Source: Thermoanaerobaculia bacterium (GTDB lineage: Bacteria; Acidobacteriota; Thermoanaerobaculia; Multivoradales; JAIOJS01). From it: DNA of 36,976 nucleotides. The notes under the pieces were generated by a model, which was not told where the DNA came from, made no database searches, and was given only the letters and a program-made list of their open reading frames with translations. The position numbers and the translations under genes are program-made. Where the stretch lies: NCBI GenBank assembly GCA_030429235.1, contig JAUIDB010000036.1, positions 1 through 36,976 of the forward strand, read 5' to 3'. This document shows positions 1 through 7,330 of this stretch, in pieces; positions within the stretch are counted from its first letter, which is position 1, and each line of letters begins with the position of its first letter.

Positions 1-5
1 GCCGA

Positions 6-326
6 TCACCAGCGATAGCGTTCGAGGTCGACCCGACCGTCGGTCGAGAACTCGACTCCCTCGGCCTCGAGCAGCTGCCGCTGAACCTCTTCGCACTCCC
101 AGTCGGGACGCGAGCTGATCCGCCCCTGGGCGTTCAGCACCCGATGCCAGGGGAGTTCGTCCTCTCCGTCGTAGTCGGCCAGGGCCCGTCCCACGTGTCG
201 AGCGTGCCGCGGATAGCCGGCGATGGCTGCGATCTGGCCGTAGGTTGCGACACATCCCGCGGGGATGTTGCGCACCACGGCGAAGAACCGGCGATTGCGA
301 GTCGCGCTGGCTGAAGGAGCAGCCAC
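6..326 (-). CDS. Alkyltransferase-like protein (ATL), MGMT DNA-binding domain
   Basis: A 106-residue protein matching the DNA-binding domain of O6-alkylguanine-DNA alkyltransferases. The active-site motif reads LPWHRVLNAQGRIS, with Trp60 in place of the reactive Cys of PCHRV, which defines the alkyltransferase-like (ATL) branch. ATL proteins bind O6-alkylguanine lesions, flip the base and hand the site to nucleotide excision repair without removing the alkyl group. The IPAGCVATYGQIA segment and GYPRHARHVGRAL helix fit the family recognition helix and Arg finger. The open frame continues upstream through the neighbouring gene; I place the start at GTG 326-324, 2 nt after the stop of the MBL-rhodanese gene, because homology ends there and ATL proteins are about 100-130 residues. 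No clear Shine-Dalgarno is present, so translational coupling is likely. The function assignment is firm; the start is moderately sure. Confidence 0.88.
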   Translation of the reverse strand: MAAPSASATRNRRFFAVVRNIPAGCVATYGQIAAIAGYPRHARHVGRALADYDGEDELPWHRVLNAQGRISSRPDWECEEVQRQLLEAEGVEFSTDGRVDLERYRW

Positions 327-328
327 TC

Positions 329-1735
329 TCAGTCGGCGGTAACCGGTAGTTCCGACCGACGCCAGGCCGCCATTCCGCCGGTGACGTTGAGCAACCGAGA
401 GTACCCATGGCGAGCGAGAACACTGGCGATCACGGTCGAACGGTACCCGCCGCCGCAGAACACGGCGATCTCTGACTCCGGGGGAGGCAGCTCGTCGCGG
501 CGCTCCAGCACCCACCCTCCCATCAGGTGGCGAGCCCCGACCACGTGGCCGGCCGCCCACTCGGCGTCCGAACGCACGTCGAGCACATGCACCTCTTCTC
601 CCGCGGCGAGGCGCGCCTGCAGGTCGGCCGGCGAGATCTGAGGCAGAGTCTCGACGGGCAAGCCTGCGGCGGACCAGCTGTCGAATCCGCCGGCTAACGA
701 CCCTTCGATCCGGTCGAGGCCGACTCGGATCAGCCCCCTGGCTCCCGATTCGACGGCGGCGGCGTCGCTGCCCACCAGAATGATCGGTTGGTCGTAGGGT
801 ACGACCCACGCCGCCCACGTCGAGAGGGAACCCCGCACCCCCACTCCGATGGCCCCAGGGACGTGCCCGGCGCCAAAAGCCAACTGGTCTCGGAGATCGA
901 CCACGACCGCACCATCGGCGGAGCGCTCGGCCACCTGGTGAGGGTCCAACGGGTTCAACCCCGGGATGCCGTCCAGTCGACGAGCTCCGACCGAGTTCAG
1001 CTCCTTCATCCGCCGGTAGTACGGCGGGAACGGGGGAACGTTGCCGAGGATCTTCTCGACGAAGTTGGCCTCGTCGAGGGCTGGGTCGAGGTAGGGATTT
1101 GCGATCCGCTCGTACCCGAGCGTCGAGTGTGGCCGACCACTCATCCCCGCTCCACACATCGAACCCGCCCCGTGTCCCGGGAGGATCTCGAGCCCGTCGG
1201 GAAGCTCCTGCAGTCGTTGCACACTCTGAAAAAGCTGGCGCGCCAGACCCCGCTTGGCCTCTTCGCCGAGGAGATCGGGACGCCCGAGTGAACCGACGAA
1301 CAGGAAGTCACCCGAGAGCAGAGCGATCGGAATCGTCTCGCTGCGCGCCCTGTCGAAGACCAGAAAACTCAGATGCTCGGGGGTGTGCCCGGGTGTGTGC
1401 AGAGCCTGGATGCGCACCCGCCCCAGCGGGATCGAGTCTCCGTCAGACATCGGCCGATGGGGGAAAGAGACCTCGTAGATCTCGTCATCGTCGTAGGCCG
1501 ACAGACGCAGTTCGGCGCCGCAGCGCGCGGCGAGTTCCCCGGCGCCGGAAGCAAAGTCGGCATGGATGTGGGTTTCGAGCACGGCCACGATCTCGAAGCG
1601 GCGCCGTTCGGCCCACTGCAAGTAGACATCGACGTCGCGGCGCGGATCGACGATGGCCACTTCGCGCGTCCCCTCGCAACCTACGGCGTAGGAGTACTGC
1701 GACAGTCCTCCGTCTTCGAATCGCTCCAACAACAT
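329..1735 (-). CDS. MBL-fold hydrolase with two rhodanese domains (persulfide dioxygenase-like)
   Basis: A 468-residue three-domain protein. Residues 1 to about 240 are a metallo-beta-lactamase fold with the metal motif THIHADFASG (residues 55-64), LHTPGHTPEH and SGDFLFVGSLGRPDLL, the arrangement of ETHE1/CstB-type persulfide dioxygenases, which oxidise glutathione or protein persulfide to sulfite using one Fe(II). Two rhodanese domains follow. The second has a complete active-site loop, CGGGYRS, near residue 428. The first (VVVDLRDQLAFGAGHVPGA) reads ILVGSDAAAVESG where the loop should be and lacks the Cys, so it is probably structural. ATG 1735 is chosen over TTG 1741 because GGGAG lies 6 nt upstream. 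It is first in a two-gene operon with the ATL gene. The likely role is cytoplasmic sulfide or persulfide detoxification; the exact substrate is inferred. Confidence 0.87.
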   Translation of the reverse strand: MLLERFEDGGLSQYSYAVGCEGTREVAIVDPRRDVDVYLQWAERRRFEIVAVLETHIHADFASGAGELAARCGAELRLSAYDDDEIYEVSFPHRPMSDGDSIPLGRVRIQALHTPGHTPEHLSFLVFDRARSETIPIALLSGDFLFVGSLGRPDLLGEEAKRGLARQLFQSVQRLQELPDGLEILPGHGAGSMCGAGMSGRPHSTLGYERIANPYLDPALDEANFVEKILGNVPPFPPYYRRMKELNSVGARRLDGIPGLNPLDPHQVAERSADGAVVVDLRDQLAFGAGHVPGAIGVGVRGSLSTWAAWVVPYDQPIILVGSDAAAVESGARGLIRVGLDRIEGSLAGGFDSWSAAGLPVETLPQISPADLQARLAAGEEVHVLDVRSDAEWAAGHVVGARHLMGGWVLERRDELPPPESEIAVFCGGGYRSTVIASVLARHGYSRLLNVTGGMAAWRRSELPVTAD

Positions 1736-1820
1736 CCTCAACTCCCTTCGTTGCGCTCGACGAGCCGATCAACTCGTCGCCCACCGGTGGTGGACACCCC
1801 GCCAGTGTACCGCCCTCCGC

Positions 1821-1832
1821 TAAGATCGCGCC
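1821..1832 (+). promoter_or_regulatory. TAAGAT -10-like hexamer for leaderless start
   Basis: TAAGAT at 1821-1826 lies 6 nt before the ATG of the beta-CASP nuclease gene, and there is no Shine-Dalgarno sequence. The spacing places the transcription start at or next to the ATG. No good -35 is visible. Confidence 0.4.
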
Positions 1833-3230
1833 ATGGCAGACATCACCTTCCTGGGAGCCTGCGGTACCGTAACCGGCAGCGCCACCCTCCTGTCGTGGGG
1901 AGCCGAGAAGATCCTGATCGACTGTGGCATGTTCCAGGGTCCGGACGAGGTCGAAGCCCTGAACTGGGAGCCGCTCCCGTTCCAACCCAAGGACCTGGCC
2001 TGCGTCGTGGTGACGCACGCGCATCTCGACCACACCGGCCGGCTGCCGCGCCTGGTAGCACAGGGCTTCGAGGGCCCAATCTACTGCAGTCGCGCCAGCA
2101 AGGGCCTGATCTCCCTGGTCTTGCAGGACGCCGGCAAACTGCAGGAGGAGCAGGCGCGCTACGCCCGCAAGCACGGCTACAGCCGGCACCGGGACCCACA
2201 GCCGCTGTTCACCTCGGGCGACGTCAAGAAGACGCTTCGACTGCTCCACCGCTTGGATTTCGGTAGCGAGCACGAACTCCTGCCCGGGATTCGCGTTCAG
2301 CTCTACCGGGCCGGCCACTTGCTGGGGGCCGCCTCGCTCGCCATCACCGCGAAAGGATCCGACGGACAACGTCGTACCTGGGGGTTCTCTGGCGACCTCG
2401 GGAGGTACGGAGTCCCGATCCTCAAGGACCCGCAGCCGATCGACAAACCACTCGCCGGACTGATCCTGGAGTCGACCTACGGCGATCGTCGCCACGTTCA
2501 GGCCGATGCTCCTACCGCGTTCCGCCGACTGATCGAATCGACCTTCGCTCGCGGCGGTTCGGTCCTCATCCCCGCCTTCGCCCTGGGCCGAACCCAGGAG
2601 GTTCTCTACCATCTGGCCCAGCTCGCCGACGACGGTGTGATCGATCCCAGCGATGTGTTCCTCGATAGCCCGATGGCCATCAAGGCCACCGACCTCTACC
2701 GGCAGGCTCGATCCGAGCACGACGAGGACATGATCGAGCTGGTGGAACAGGAGTTGGGTCCCCTGCGCCACGACCGCTTCTCGGCCTGCCGCAGCCCCGC
2801 CGATTCCAAGAAGCTCAACCGGCGCAAGGAACCCAGCGTCATCGTCGCCAGCAGCGGCATGGCCAACGGTGGCCGCATCGTGCACCACCTGATGCACCGG
2901 CTCCCCGACGAACGCAACGCGGTGATCTTCGTCGGCTACCAAGCCGCCGGGACCCGGGGTCGAGCCCTCGTCGACGGTGCCAACCAGGTCGCGATCCACG
3001 GCAAGGAGGTGCCGGTGCGGGCCGAGATCCGAGCGTTGCACATGCTCTCGGCCCACGCCGACTGCGACGAGCTCGTCCGCTGGTGCGACTCGCTCCCCGA
3101 GCCGCCGCAGCAGGTCTTCCTCAACCACGGCGAAGACCCGCAACGGAAAGCTCTGGCGGCAGCCATCACCGGTCGGCTCGGCTGGTCGCGACCCGAGATG
3201 CCGCTGACCGGCTACCGCACCGCCTGGTAG
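1833..3230 (+). CDS. MBL-fold/beta-CASP RNA nuclease (CPSF73/YSH1-like)
   Basis: A 465-residue RNA-processing nuclease. The MBL domain carries THAHLDHTGRLPRL (His62, His64, Asp66, His67), the distal metal ligands in RAGHLLGAASL and FSGDLGRYG, and LILESTYGDRRH. The inserted beta-CASP domain follows with GSVLIPAFALGRTQEVLYHL, VFLDSPMA and VASSGMANGGRIVHHL, then the C-terminal LSAHADCDEL and FLNHGEDPQRK. These are the CASP motifs A-C and the RNA-specificity region (RMMBL) of the YSH1/CPSF73 group. Bacterial members act as endo- and 5'-3' exonucleases with two zinc ions. The length is normal for a bacterial protein without KH domains. The start is ATG 1833, with a -10-like TAAGAT just upstream. 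It lies 43 nt before the epimerase gene and may share a transcript with it. Its physiological RNA target is unknown. Confidence 0.92.
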   Translation: MADITFLGACGTVTGSATLLSWGAEKILIDCGMFQGPDEVEALNWEPLPFQPKDLACVVVTHAHLDHTGRLPRLVAQGFEGPIYCSRASKGLISLVLQDAGKLQEEQARYARKHGYSRHRDPQPLFTSGDVKKTLRLLHRLDFGSEHELLPGIRVQLYRAGHLLGAASLAITAKGSDGQRRTWGFSGDLGRYGVPILKDPQPIDKPLAGLILESTYGDRRHVQADAPTAFRRLIESTFARGGSVLIPAFALGRTQEVLYHLAQLADDGVIDPSDVFLDSPMAIKATDLYRQARSEHDEDMIELVEQELGPLRHDRFSACRSPADSKKLNRRKEPSVIVASSGMANGGRIVHHLMHRLPDERNAVIFVGYQAAGTRGRALVDGANQVAIHGKEVPVRAEIRALHMLSAHADCDELVRWCDSLPEPPQQVFLNHGEDPQRKALAAAITGRLGWSRPEMPLTGYRTAW

Positions 3231-3273
3231 CTCGCCGAAAATCACCCTTTGACGCACCGCGAGGTCTGGTCTC

Positions 3274-4395
3274 CTGCACCCTACTGAAGAACACCCTCTC
3301 CTCCTGCTCGTCGGGACTCGACCGGAAGCGATCAAGCTGGCCTCGGTGGTGTACGAGTGTCGGCGTCGAGCGCTCCCCCACCGCCTGGTCAGTACCGGTC
3401 AGCATCGCGAGATGCTCGATCAAGCGCTCGGCGACCTCGACCTGCACCCTCACCACGACCTGCAGCTGATGCAGCCCGACCAGTCACTCGCCGCCCTGTC
3501 GGCCAGGGTTCTATCCACCCTTCCGGCGCTGCTCGAGCAGTTCGCACCGAGTTGGGTCGTGGTTCAGGGCGACACCACCACCGTGGCCATGGCCGCTCTG
3601 GCCGCGTTCTATCGCAAGGTCCCCGTCGCCCACGTCGAGGCCGGGCTCAGAACCGGCAAGCGATACGATCCGTTTCCCGAGGAGATCAATCGTTCCTTGG
3701 TCGGCCGGCTCGCCACCCTCCACCTCGCTCCGACCGAAGTGGCCCGAGCCAACCTTCTGGGCGAAGGGATCTCGCCCGATCGGATCGATGTCACCGGCAA
3801 CAGCGTGATCGATGCTCTCTACGCCACCCGCGATCGCGTGGCTCAGCGGCCGTTCGAGTCGTTGGGCCTACCGTCGACGTTGGAGACGCGAGATTTCATC
3901 CTCGTCACGGCGCACCGCCGAGAGAACCACGGCCCCGCGATGTCGCGGGTGTTCGAGAGCCTCCGTACGCTGGCAGATCGGCACCGCGATCTCGATATCG
4001 TATACCCCGTGCATCTGAACCCTCGGGTAGCCGACGCGGCCCGAGCGCAGCTGGGAGGAAGCGATACCATCCGCCTCATGCCCCCGGTTGGTTACCTTCC
4101 TTTCGTCAAACTCCTGACTCGGGCTCGACTCATCATCACCGACTCCGGTGGCGTTCAGGAGGAGGCGACTGCCCTCGGAACCCCCACGCTGGTGACCCGC
4201 GAGACCAGCGAACGACCCGAGGCACTCGCAAGCGGCGTCGCCCAGTTGGTGGGAACTGACCCGCACCGACTGCTGGCCGCCGCCGAGGAGGTTCTCGGAG
4301 GACGGGGCGGCGCCACCCCGAGCACGGTGTTCGGAGACGGTCAGGCTGGGCGCCGGATCATCGACGCCCTGCTCGCGACCGAGGCCTCGCCATGA
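3274..4395 (+). CDS. wecB: UDP-N-acetylglucosamine 2-epimerase (non-hydrolysing)
   Basis: Interconverts UDP-GlcNAc and UDP-ManNAc for envelope polysaccharide synthesis. Family signatures are the N-terminal GTRPEAIKLA loop (bases 3313-3342), VQGDTTTVAMAALAAFY, HVEAGLRTGKRYDPFPEEINR, DRIDVTGNSVIDAL, LVTAHRRENHG and ITDSGGVQEEATALGTPTLV. No ATG, GTG or TTG lies between the in-frame stop at 3250-3252 and the GTRPE motif. The first conventional start, GTG 3346, would delete that essential nucleotide-binding loop. I therefore place the start at CTG 3274, which has GAGG nine bases upstream and gives 373 residues, the usual family length. CTG 3304 is the alternative. The 3' end overlaps the next gene by ATGA, so the two are translationally coupled. 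The function is firm; the start is unusual. Confidence 0.88.
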   Translation: MHPTEEHPLLLLVGTRPEAIKLASVVYECRRRALPHRLVSTGQHREMLDQALGDLDLHPHHDLQLMQPDQSLAALSARVLSTLPALLEQFAPSWVVVQGDTTTVAMAALAAFYRKVPVAHVEAGLRTGKRYDPFPEEINRSLVGRLATLHLAPTEVARANLLGEGISPDRIDVTGNSVIDALYATRDRVAQRPFESLGLPSTLETRDFILVTAHRRENHGPAMSRVFESLRTLADRHRDLDIVYPVHLNPRVADAARAQLGGSDTIRLMPPVGYLPFVKLLTRARLIITDSGGVQEEATALGTPTLVTRETSERPEALASGVAQLVGTDPHRLLAAAEEVLGGRGGATPSTVFGDGQAGRRIIDALLATEASP

Positions 4396-5180
4396 ACTCC
4401 CCCACCCCCCGGCCCGCCGCCGAAGCATCTTCGCGACCTCGGCGTCAGGTGTGGATCGTCCTGCCGGCCTTCAACGAGGAGGCGTCGCTCCCGGGACTGC
4501 TCGACGACATCGACGAATCGATGTTCGAAGCCCATCTGCCGTACCGCATCGTCCTCGTCGACGACGGAAGCCGCGATGCCACCGCCGAGATCGCCGAACG
4601 CTATGCCACGAGCCTGCCCCTGACGGTCGAACGCCACGAAGTAAACCAGGGATTGGGCGCGACCATCCGCGACGGCCTGATGAAAGCCGCCGCGTCGGCC
4701 CATCCCAAGGACATCATCGTCACCATGGATGCCGACCGCTCCCATACCCCCCAGCTGATCCTCCGCATGGTGCGGCTCATTCGCGAAGGACACGATACCG
4801 TCATCGCGTCCCGCTACCGGCCCGGCAGTCGAATCCAGGGAGTTCCCTGGAGCCGGCGCTTTCTCAGCTACTGGGGTAGCTGGCTCTTTCGGATCCTCTT
4901 CCCCACCCCCGGAGTTCGCGACTACACCTGTGGGTTCCGAGCCTACCGAGCGGGAGTGCTCCAGGAGGTGATCGCCGAACACGGACGGGAATTCTTCGAC
5001 CAGACTGGATTCCAGTGCATGGTCGACATCTTGCTGAAACTGCGTCGCCGAGATCTCATCTTCGGCGAGGTTCCGTTCGTGCTCCGCTACGACCTCAAGG
5101 AGGGCGCCAGCAAGATGAACGTGGGCAAGACGATCCGCGACACGTTGACCTTGATCGCACGGCGGCGCCTCAACCCCTGA
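4392..5180 (+). CDS. Family 2 glycosyltransferase, polyprenol-phosphate mannosyltransferase-like (DPM1)
   Basis: A 262-residue GT-A fold glycosyltransferase. It begins with a short polar leader, then VWIVLPAFNEEASLPGLL, IVLVDDGSRDATAEI, HEVNQGLGATIRDGL and IIVTMDADRSHTPQLI (the DxD metal site), then VIASRYRPGS and YTCGFRAYRAGVLQ. This order and the DYTCGFR segment fit dolichol/polyprenol-phosphate mannosyl- or glucosyltransferases, which move a hexose from a nucleotide sugar to a lipid-phosphate carrier at the inner face of the membrane. No transmembrane helices follow, so it resembles the soluble DPM1 type rather than the GtrB type with two helices. It overlaps the epimerase gene by 4 nt, which points to a shared role in surface glycan or protein glycosylation. 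The sugar and acceptor are unknown. Confidence 0.87.
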   Translation: MNSPTPRPAAEASSRPRRQVWIVLPAFNEEASLPGLLDDIDESMFEAHLPYRIVLVDDGSRDATAEIAERYATSLPLTVERHEVNQGLGATIRDGLMKAAASAHPKDIIVTMDADRSHTPQLILRMVRLIREGHDTVIASRYRPGSRIQGVPWSRRFLSYWGSWLFRILFPTPGVRDYTCGFRAYRAGVLQEVIAEHGREFFDQTGFQCMVDILLKLRRRDLIFGEVPFVLRYDLKEGASKMNVGKTIRDTLTLIARRRLNP

Positions 5181-5199
5181 GCTGCGGCGCAGCCCAGGG
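5175..5199. terminator. Hairpin between converging genes
   Basis: CCCTG (5175-5179) pairs with CAGGG (5195-5199) and GCTGC (5181-5185) with GCAGC (5189-5193), with one A/C mismatch and a 3-nt loop. It overlaps the stop codon of the glycosyltransferase gene and lies between two converging genes. There is no long U-tract, so terminator function is inferred from shape and position. Confidence 0.45.
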
Positions 5200-5202
5200 T
5201 CT

Positions 5203-5790
5203 TCAGGGCGGAGCCAGGATTCGGACCACCGAGAGAACTCCGATCGGCTCTCCCTGGTCGACGACAGGGACCGAGATCTCGAGCACGTCGATCTCCAGCA
5301 TCGGATCGCGGTGCGGCCGGGTGACGAAGAGCGCTCCCTGCCCGCCGTCGAACGCACCCGTGAACAGGGATTCGTCGGCCATCGAGTATCCGCCCGCGTC
5401 CAGGGTCATGCAAACGACCGTACCCTGCCGGTCCATGGCGAACGCCTTGGAGAACCCAGGCTGGGTCGAGAGCAGCGCCTGAAGCGCCTGGGCGCAGTCA
5501 TTCGTCACGAGTTGCTGTACGAGGTCCGCCGGAGGTTCTCCGCGCCGCCAGGCCGAATCGATGGTATCGATCTCCTGCCTCGAGGGGGGAGCCTCGTTCT
5601 GGGACTGAACCTGGCTGACCACCCGCTGGACCAGACCCCAGACCTTGATGGTCTCGGCGTAGCCACGCAGCTGTTTCTTCATCCGGCCCGGCTGCCGCGG
5701 ATTCTCGAAGACCACTTCTTGAGCTGCGAGAGGCGGCGGCGCTGCGACCAGACATGCCAAGAGCACGACCAGCGGCGGCAAGCACCTCAT
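5203..5790 (-). CDS. Secreted single-domain Cache/PDC-like sensor protein
   Basis: A 195-residue protein with a clear Sec signal peptide, MRCLPPLVVLLACLVAAPP followed by PLAAQ, then a helical region (residues 30-105). The C-terminal part resembles a PDC/Cache fold: AFAMDRQGTVVCMTLDAGGYSM, then LEISVPVVDQGEPIGVLSVV. In chemoreceptors and histidine kinases such domains bind small ligands outside the cytoplasm. Here there is no transmembrane anchor or signalling domain after it, so it would be a free periplasmic binding module. The open frame extends upstream to 6003, but the start at 5790 is supported by the signal peptide and by TATACT 7 nt before the ATG with no Shine-Dalgarno. It stands alone, diverging from the membrane-protein gene at 5988. 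The ligand is unknown and the fold assignment is moderately sure. Confidence 0.72.
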   Translation of the reverse strand: MRCLPPLVVLLACLVAAPPPLAAQEVVFENPRQPGRMKKQLRGYAETIKVWGLVQRVVSQVQSQNEAPPSRQEIDTIDSAWRRGEPPADLVQQLVTNDCAQALQALLSTQPGFSKAFAMDRQGTVVCMTLDAGGYSMADESLFTGAFDGGQGALFVTRPHRDPMLEIDVLEISVPVVDQGEPIGVLSVVRILAPP

Positions 5791-5797
5791 TGCCTCG

Positions 5798-5827
5798 AGT
5801 ATAGGTCCGCCCGAGCGGTTGCGCCAA
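5798..5827 (-). promoter_or_regulatory. Promoter of the Cache/PDC-like gene, likely leaderless
   Basis: On the minus strand, TTGGCG (5827-5822) and TATACT (5803-5798) are separated by 18 nt. The ATG begins 7 nt after TATACT, so the transcript should begin at or very near the start codon. No ribosome-binding site is present. Confidence 0.5.
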
Positions 5828-5987
5828 GCAGGGTGCAACCGATCTCTCTCGACTCGAGTCGGCGGTTTCGTCCGCGTACGACACCTCACGTTCTTCAATA
5901 CGGCACCGATCGGTCCCGGGTTGCGAGCCCCGAAGCTGCGGTCGAGTACACTCTCCATCCAGTTGGCAGACCCACCGGAGAACGACG

Positions 5988-6524
5988 ATGCATGAGAATC
6001 CAACCTCGGACTCGCCCTTGGAGAACGCCCCCGCCCCCTGGACTCGGGTAGCCCTGGTCGGCGGTTTCGTCGCGATCACGCTGGGTGGCTGGTTGCTACT
6101 CGACAGCATGGGGGTGCGCCTGCCGCCACTGGGACGCCACTGGCCGATCTTCGTACTGCTCGGCGGGATCGCTTCGTTCCTCGACTTCCAGTTTGTGAGC
6201 CGTCGGGCCGGAGCGTTGGGTCTGGGCGTTCTCGGGCTGGGATGCGGCGCTCTCTTCTACGGTCTCAGCCTGGGGAAGCTGCGAGTCACCGCAATCGATG
6301 ACTGGGGCCCGGTGATCCCCCTGGTGATCGGTCTGGCGTTTCTCGCCACCTGGTCTGCCAGTGAGGTCAAGAGCAACGCGCATCTGGTGCTGGCCACCGC
6401 TGGGATCGCGATCGCCCTCCTGTTCTGGGGTTGGCAACTGATCGAACTCCAGTTGCTCTGGGGCGTCGGCCTGCTCGCGATTGGAGGGTTCTTCGTCTGG
6501 AAGGCCCTGTCCCAGAGAAAGTAG
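5988..6524 (+). CDS. Four-helix membrane protein, LiaF/DUF5668-like
   Basis: A 178-residue integral membrane protein. After about 18 polar residues come two hydrophobic pairs: WTRVALVGGFVAITLGGWLL plus HWPIFVLLGGIASFLDF, GLGVLGLGCGALFYGLSL, VIPLVIGLAFLATW and later ATAGIAIALLFWGWQL with LLWGVGLLAIGGFFVW. The repeated pattern of a helix, a short loop with a WP pair, and a second helix is typical of the small membrane module seen at the N-terminus of LiaI/LiaF-type cell-envelope stress proteins. ATG 5988 has GGAG 7 nt upstream. A 12-bp hairpin follows the gene at once. No enzymatic residues stand out, and the function is unknown. Confidence 0.75.
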   Translation: MHENPTSDSPLENAPAPWTRVALVGGFVAITLGGWLLLDSMGVRLPPLGRHWPIFVLLGGIASFLDFQFVSRRAGALGLGVLGLGCGALFYGLSLGKLRVTAIDDWGPVIPLVIGLAFLATWSASEVKSNAHLVLATAGIAIALLFWGWQLIELQLLWGVGLLAIGGFFVWKALSQRK

Positions 6525-6530
6525 AACTGC

Positions 6531-6562
6531 CTCGGTCGGCAGTGGGCTCCCTGCTGGCCGAG
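6531..6562. terminator. Bidirectional hairpin terminator between convergent genes
   Basis: CTCGGTCGGCAG (6531-6542) pairs over all 12 positions with CTGCTGGCCGAG (6551-6562), two pairs being G-U, around an 8-nt loop. It fills nearly all of the 39-nt gap between the converging membrane-protein and AraC genes. The minus-strand side continues into a moderately T-rich stretch, so it most likely ends the AraC transcript. Confidence 0.62.
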
Positions 6563-6563
6563 A

Positions 6564-7019
6564 CTACTCGGGCGACCGGGCGTGCCGCCTCGCCATCGAA
6601 GGACTGAGGCCCAGCTGCCTGACGAAGGCACGTTGGAAGGTCCGCGCCTCGACCAGACCGCAGCGGTAGGCGATCTCGCTGAGACTCAGCCGTGGATCCC
6701 GCATCAGTTCGAGCGCTCGGTCGACGCGAACTCGCTGGAGCCAGTTCTGGAAACTGACGCCCGTGCGGTTGCGAAAGTAGGTAGAGAAGTAGGTGCGGCT
6801 CAATGCCGCGCGCGCGGCGACGTCACTCAGGCGGATGGTCTGCGACAGGTGCGCACGCACGAAGCGGTCGACCCGACGCAATCGGGCATCGCCCTCGATG
6901 ATCGGCTGCACCGAGTCGACCAGACGAACCCGATGCAGCCCCGACCGTCGGGTGGAGGATCGGGTCCGCCGCACCCGAAGCGGCGCGCCCTTCTCCGACA
7001 TCATTCGAGATGGAATCAT
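6564..7019 (-). CDS. Short AraC-family transcriptional regulator
   Basis: A 151-residue protein that is essentially the AraC DNA-binding domain. The first helix-turn-helix is at about residues 61-85 (RLSDVAARAALSRTYFSTYF) and the second at about 110-135 (LSLSEIAYRCGLVEARTFQR), ending in the family GLSPSMARR. Only about 40 basic residues precede it, so there is no cupin or other ligand-binding domain. ATG 7019 is chosen because GGGAG lies 8 nt upstream and homology does not extend further; the open frame continues to 7244. It diverges from the endonuclease gene across 308 nt, so that gene and itself are the natural candidate targets. A regulator without a sensor domain may be controlled by its own level. 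Confidence 0.88.
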   Translation of the reverse strand: MIPSRMMSEKGAPLRVRRTRSSTRRSGLHRVRLVDSVQPIIEGDARLRRVDRFVRAHLSQTIRLSDVAARAALSRTYFSTYFRNRTGVSFQNWLQRVRVDRALELMRDPRLSLSEIAYRCGLVEARTFQRAFVRQLGLSPSMARRHARSPE

Positions 7020-7327
7020 CGATCTCACTCCCTTTTTCGCTCCAGGGTCCAGCCGGACTCGGAAGTGCTGCTGGCTTTTGGTCTCTCTACCTTGGAGTGA
7101 CGAATCAGGCCGAAACGTTTCATCACTCCCTCGTAGCACTGTCTGATCCAGAGCATCCAAGGCCAGGGTCGAGCTCGTATCGACATCTGAGAGTTGCCTC
7201 GACTCCGTAATAGATGACGCCACGAGCTGTCTCAAACATGCCAACCTGGTATTGCCAGGCGAGGCCTCGTCGTGACGTCAGCGGCAGGGCCATGTGGACG
7301 TGGACCCCCGAAAAGGAGGCCGATAGT
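7020..7327. other. Divergent regulatory region between AraC and nuclease genes
   Basis: A 308-nt gap without a convincing gene. It contains a 7-bp inverted repeat, GGAGTGA (7094-7100) and TCACTCC (7123-7129), which encloses the palindrome AAACGTTT (7113-7120). These are candidate sites for the AraC protein. No strong sigma-70 pair is visible on either strand. Reading frames crossing the region have no homology that I recognise and no good start. Confidence 0.5.
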
Positions 7328-7330
7328 TTG
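7313..7330 (+). promoter_or_regulatory. Strong Shine-Dalgarno deciding a TTG start
   Basis: AAGGAGG (7313-7319) is a near-perfect anti-16S match, 8 nt before TTG 7328. It fixes the nuclease start at TTG rather than at the upstream ATG codons 7214, 7238 or 7292, none of which has such a site. Confidence 0.72.

Noticed and set aside
327-1157. Upstream extension of the ATL gene to 383 residues
   Set aside because: The extension is antisense-frame shadow of the MBL-rhodanese gene on the same strand, with Arg-rich composition and no homology.
1485-3335. 616-residue minus-strand frame opposite the beta-CASP nuclease
   Set aside because: It is the complement of a gene with intact catalytic motifs; its Val/Glu/Gly-rich composition is typical of antisense frames in GC-rich DNA.
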